Positions 5,327 through 7,028 of a stretch of 7,028 nt of DNA are shown here, in pieces. The translations under genes and the position numbers were made by a program. Positions within the stretch are counted from its first letter, which is position 1, and each line of letters begins with the position of its first letter. Where the stretch lies: contig CASBQX010000256.1 in the NCBI GenBank assembly GCA_949127925.1, positions 1 to 7,028 on the forward strand. The letters are read 5' to 3'. This DNA comes from Synechococcales cyanobacterium PMM_0002. GTDB taxonomy: Bacteria > Cyanobacteriota > Cyanobacteriia > Elainellales > Elainellaceae. The notes beneath the pieces were generated by a model that was not told where the DNA came from, ran no database searches, and saw only the letters and a list, made by a program, of their open reading frames with translations.

Positions 5327-6502
5327 ATGACGCCTCCTTTTGAGTACCGACCGTTGGATCTAGCCACTGAGGGAGCCGAGTTCGATCGGATTCACTCTCA
5401 ATGTTTCAGTTCGCCGCTAGACGTGGAGCAGGCGTATCTCCGCTGCATTGGGGTAGAGCATGGGCGCGTCATTTGCCAAGACGGGACGCTGCTGGGTGGG
5501 TTAGTCCTGATGCCGATGGGGCAGTGGTGGGGCGGTCGGCGGGTGGAGATGACGGGGATCGCATCGGTGGCGATCGCACCTCAACATCGAGGAGCCGGGG
5601 CGGCGATCGCGCTGATGCGAGCGGCACTGCGGGAGTTGCACAGCCAGGGAGTGCCGCTGTCGATGCTATATGCCGCCACCCAGCGCCTATACCGCAAAGC
5701 CGGATACGAGCAGGCTGGGTTCAATGTGGGCTGGGAAGCGTCCACAAACGTACTGGCAATGCGAGAGCGATCGCTGCCAATTTATCCCCTGCCCCAGACC
5801 TCAGAAACCCTGCGGGCAATCTATCAGCAGCACGCGCCCCACAACAACGGCCACCTCGATCGCCATTCTGCCCTGTGGACGTGGCTCCTAAAGGCCGACA
5901 CTGACGAAATTCTCAGCGTTTATGGCCTAGGATCGCCTGCACAGCCCGAAGGGTATATCGTGATTGCCCAACGGACTGGCCAGCATAATTCCCGCCTGCG
6001 CGTCAACGATTGGGTGGCGCTCACCCCTGCCGCACTGCACACCTGCTGGACATTTTTGGCCGATCACCGCTCCCAAATTAAAACGATTCAATGGAAAAGT
6101 TCCGCCGTTGATCCGCTAACCCTAGTCCTGCCCGAAGAGGTGGCAAAACCTTTATTTGTTGAACGCTGGATGCTGCGGATTGTGGATGTCAAAGCCGCGC
6201 TAGAGCAGCGGGGCTATCCGGCTCAGCTGCAAACGGAACTGCATCTGGAGCTGAGTGATGATGTGATCCCGGAGAATACAGGCAGGTTTGTGCTGACAGT
6301 AGCAGACGGGCGAGGCGCAGTATCTCCCGGCGGCAGCGGTGAATTAAAGCTGGATATTGGCGGGTTGGCTCCGCTCTACACGGGTCTGTTCAATGCCCAC
6401 CAGCTGCAAATCATGGGGCTGTTGAGCGGATCGGCAGCAGGCAGGGCGATCGCCACCCAGATTTTTGCGGGCATTCCCCCCTGGACATCGGATTTCTTTT
6501 GA
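5327..6502 (+). CDS. Eis-like GNAT family N-acetyltransferase with C-terminal SCP2-like domain
   Basis: The 391-residue protein fits the Eis-type three-part plan: an N-terminal GNAT domain, a second GNAT-like domain and a C-terminal sterol-carrier-like domain. The first domain (about 5-150) has the acetyl-CoA motif SVAIAPQHRGAGAAIAL (80-96) and LYRKAGYEQAG (121-131), where Tyr127 matches the general acid position of Eis (Tyr122 is a neighbour). The last part (about 290-391) ends PWTSDFF. In Eis the C-terminal carboxylate acts in the active site, and a terminal aromatic after an acidic residue is typical, so the intact end supports function. Eis acetylates amines of aminoglycosides and protein lysines; the substrate here is unknown. 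The ATG at 5327 is used; the ATG at 5313 is out of frame and stops early. It is convergent with the 98-residue gene. Confidence 0.87.
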   Translation: MTPPFEYRPLDLATEGAEFDRIHSQCFSSPLDVEQAYLRCIGVEHGRVICQDGTLLGGLVLMPMGQWWGGRRVEMTGIASVAIAPQHRGAGAAIALMRAALRELHSQGVPLSMLYAATQRLYRKAGYEQAGFNVGWEASTNVLAMRERSLPIYPLPQTSETLRAIYQQHAPHNNGHLDRHSALWTWLLKADTDEILSVYGLGSPAQPEGYIVIAQRTGQHNSRLRVNDWVALTPAALHTCWTFLADHRSQIKTIQWKSSAVDPLTLVLPEEVAKPLFVERWMLRIVDVKAALEQRGYPAQLQTELHLELSDDVIPENTGRFVLTVADGRGAVSPGGSGELKLDIGGLAPLYTGLFNAHQLQIMGLLSGSAAGRAIATQIFAGIPPWTSDFF

Positions 6503-6508
6503 GAGTTA

Positions 6509-6604
6509 GCTCTGCCTCCTGTAATTGAGTGGCAGAGCCACTTGGCACTCGTTCCCAGGCTCTGCCTGGGAACGAGTGCCGTGCCCCGAGGCTAGAGCCT
6601 AGCC
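6509..6604. repeat. Cluster of inverted repeats (interspersed palindromic element)
   Basis: Several stem-loops lie between the convergent stops at 6502 and 6627. GCTCTGCC (6509-6516) pairs with GGCAGAGC (6531-6538). Overlapping it, AGTGGC (6528-6533) pairs with GCCACT (6537-6542) around AGA. The main 17-bp palindrome spans 6544-6580. GGCTA (6590-6594) pairs with TAGCC (6600-6604). The word GCTCTGCCT occurs at 6509-6517 and 6559-6567. From general recollection, palindromes of the type CCCAGGCTCTGCCTGGG are dispersed in many copies in cyanobacterial genomes. No transposase, flanking duplication or open frame is present. Confidence 0.7.
6544..6580. terminator. Perfect 17-bp palindrome with 3-base loop, probable bidirectional terminator
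   Basis: GGCACTCGTTCCCAGGC (6544-6560) and its exact complement (6564-6580) flank TCT. It stands 41 bases after the acetyltransferase stop and 46 bases from the minus-strand stop. The stem is G/C-rich and very stable, but there is no T-run on either strand. Termination, mRNA 3'-end protection or a mobile palindromic repeat are all possible. Confidence 0.65.
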
Positions 6605-6626
6605 ATACAGAAGCAAGACCGGGTGT

Positions 6627-6923
6627 CTAGGGTCGCTGCCGCCGTCGGGTCAGGATGCTGACGACTTCGCCAGGATTGGCACCGGGCAGCTTGCTGCTCC
6701 AATCGTTGGTGTTGGCAAAGCCGCGTGCGTGCAGGTCGTGAATGGTTTCGGTGACCCAGGTGGGGCTGCTAATCAGCAAGATCCTCATCTGCTCTTGGCC
6801 AGGTGCCAAAGGGTGGAAGTAGAGCGGCAAAATTAGTGGCGAGGGGCGAATTTCACCCTCATTCTCATTCTCGCCATCCGTCAAAAAACTGCGGGCATTA
6901 GGCGCGTCAAACATCTCAATCAT
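6627..6923 (-). CDS. Conserved-looking 98-residue protein of unknown function
   Basis: I do not recognise a named family. The start at 6923 (MIEMFDAPNARSF) is chosen because AGGAGAA (6935-6929) lies five bases upstream; a longer frame from 6971 would add 16 residues across the structured leader. Residues 1-29 are polar and acidic, about 30-40 are hydrophobic and proline-containing (LILPLYFHPLA), and the second half reads like a compact folded unit: MRILLISSP (46-54), WVTETIHDLHARGF (56-69), WSSKLP (75-80), NPGEVVSILTRR (83-94). The tail is basic. There are no cysteines, signal peptide or membrane span. Met46 could be an internal start because a small domain begins there. The leader is strongly structured, suggesting translational control. 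It is convergent with the acetyltransferase gene. Confidence 0.68.
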   Translation of the reverse strand: MIEMFDAPNARSFLTDGENENEGEIRPSPLILPLYFHPLAPGQEQMRILLISSPTWVTETIHDLHARGFANTNDWSSKLPGANPGEVVSILTRRRQRP

Positions 6924-6924
6924 C

Positions 6925-6957
6925 GGGGTTCTCCTGCATTGGGTAAGAGGAAACCCC
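6925..6957 (-). promoter_or_regulatory. Hairpin sequestering the Shine-Dalgarno sequence of the 98-residue gene
   Basis: In the minus-strand mRNA, GGGGUUUCCU (6957-6948) can pair with AGGAGAACCCC (6935-6925), giving ten pairs with a single bulged G at 6931 and a 12-base loop. The 3' strand contains the whole AGGAGAA ribosome site and ends one base before the AUG. When folded, the site would be blocked. This is a direct reading of complementarity; the fold and any switch are inferred. Confidence 0.6.
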
Positions 6958-6964
6958 AAAAACC

Positions 6965-7028
6965 TAGCCACCCCGTTTCCATAGGAAAGTAGGGTGGCTA
7001 TCGAGAATGCTAAAATCTCGTGTTAGCC
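6965..7028 (-). promoter_or_regulatory. Alternative nested hairpins in the leader (truncated by window edge)
   Basis: TAGCCACCC (6965-6973) is complementary to GGGTGGCTA (6992-7000), and inside it TTTCC (6976-6980) pairs with GGAAA (6984-6988) around ATA. The GGCTA end (6996-7000) can instead pair with TAGCC at 7024-7028, enclosing a CGAGA/TCTCG stem (7002-7006 with 7016-7020). The two arrangements cannot coexist. They resemble a regulatory RNA leader or an intergenic palindromic element, and the window stops in the middle. Confidence 0.45.

Noticed and set aside
5401..5904. 167-codon plus-strand frame inside the acetyltransferase gene
   Set aside because: It is an Arg/Ala/Gly-rich alternative-frame reading of high-GC DNA; the 391-residue frame has real GNAT motifs.
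6984..7028. tRNA-like anticodon arm (CGAGA, loop with GCT, TCTCG) on the plus strand
   Set aside because: The loop is nine bases rather than seven, no proper D-arm precedes it and the window ends before a T-arm could be seen.

Overview
The window reads as ordinary chromosomal DNA of a cyanobacterium. The octamer GCGATCGC (HIP1, a cyanobacterial hallmark) occurs 16 times in 7,028 bases, where chance at equal base frequencies predicts about 0.1. The nitrogen regulator NtcA and two protein families I associate with cyanobacteria (DUF3146, DUF3084) are also present. The genus cannot be fixed from this sequence. I see no transposase, phage gene, CRISPR array, rRNA or complete tRNA.

Layout. At 42-305 (+) is a small DUF3146 protein, convergent with a minus-strand group: ntcA (3090-2419), a membrane-anchored coiled-coil DUF3084 protein (2276-858) and a YqgF/RuvC-fold nuclease-like protein (799-374). 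The 470-base gap between ntcA and fabI carries a likely NtcA autoregulatory site with a -10 box. On the plus strand follow fabI (enoyl-ACP reductase, 3561-4337) and hisB (imidazoleglycerol-phosphate dehydratase, 4422-5078), separated by a pyrimidine-rich stretch. hisB converges on an unlisted-size 37-residue single-span membrane protein (5238-5125, -), with a hairpin between them. Next is an Eis-like GNAT acetyltransferase (5327-6502, +). It converges on a 98-residue protein of unknown function (6923-6627, -), with a 17-bp perfect palindrome between them. The leader of this last gene holds the most interesting structure in the window: a hairpin that buries its Shine-Dalgarno sequence, preceded by two mutually exclusive hairpins cut off by the window edge.

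How the genes fit together. Most are housekeeping genes: nitrogen control (ntcA), fatty acid elongation (fabI), histidine synthesis (hisB) and RNA or DNA maintenance (YqgF-like). ntcA, DUF3084 and the YqgF-like gene could be one transcription unit. fabI and hisB are collinear and may be cotranscribed. No dedicated novel multi-gene system is evident; the novelty lies in small proteins and non-coding structure.
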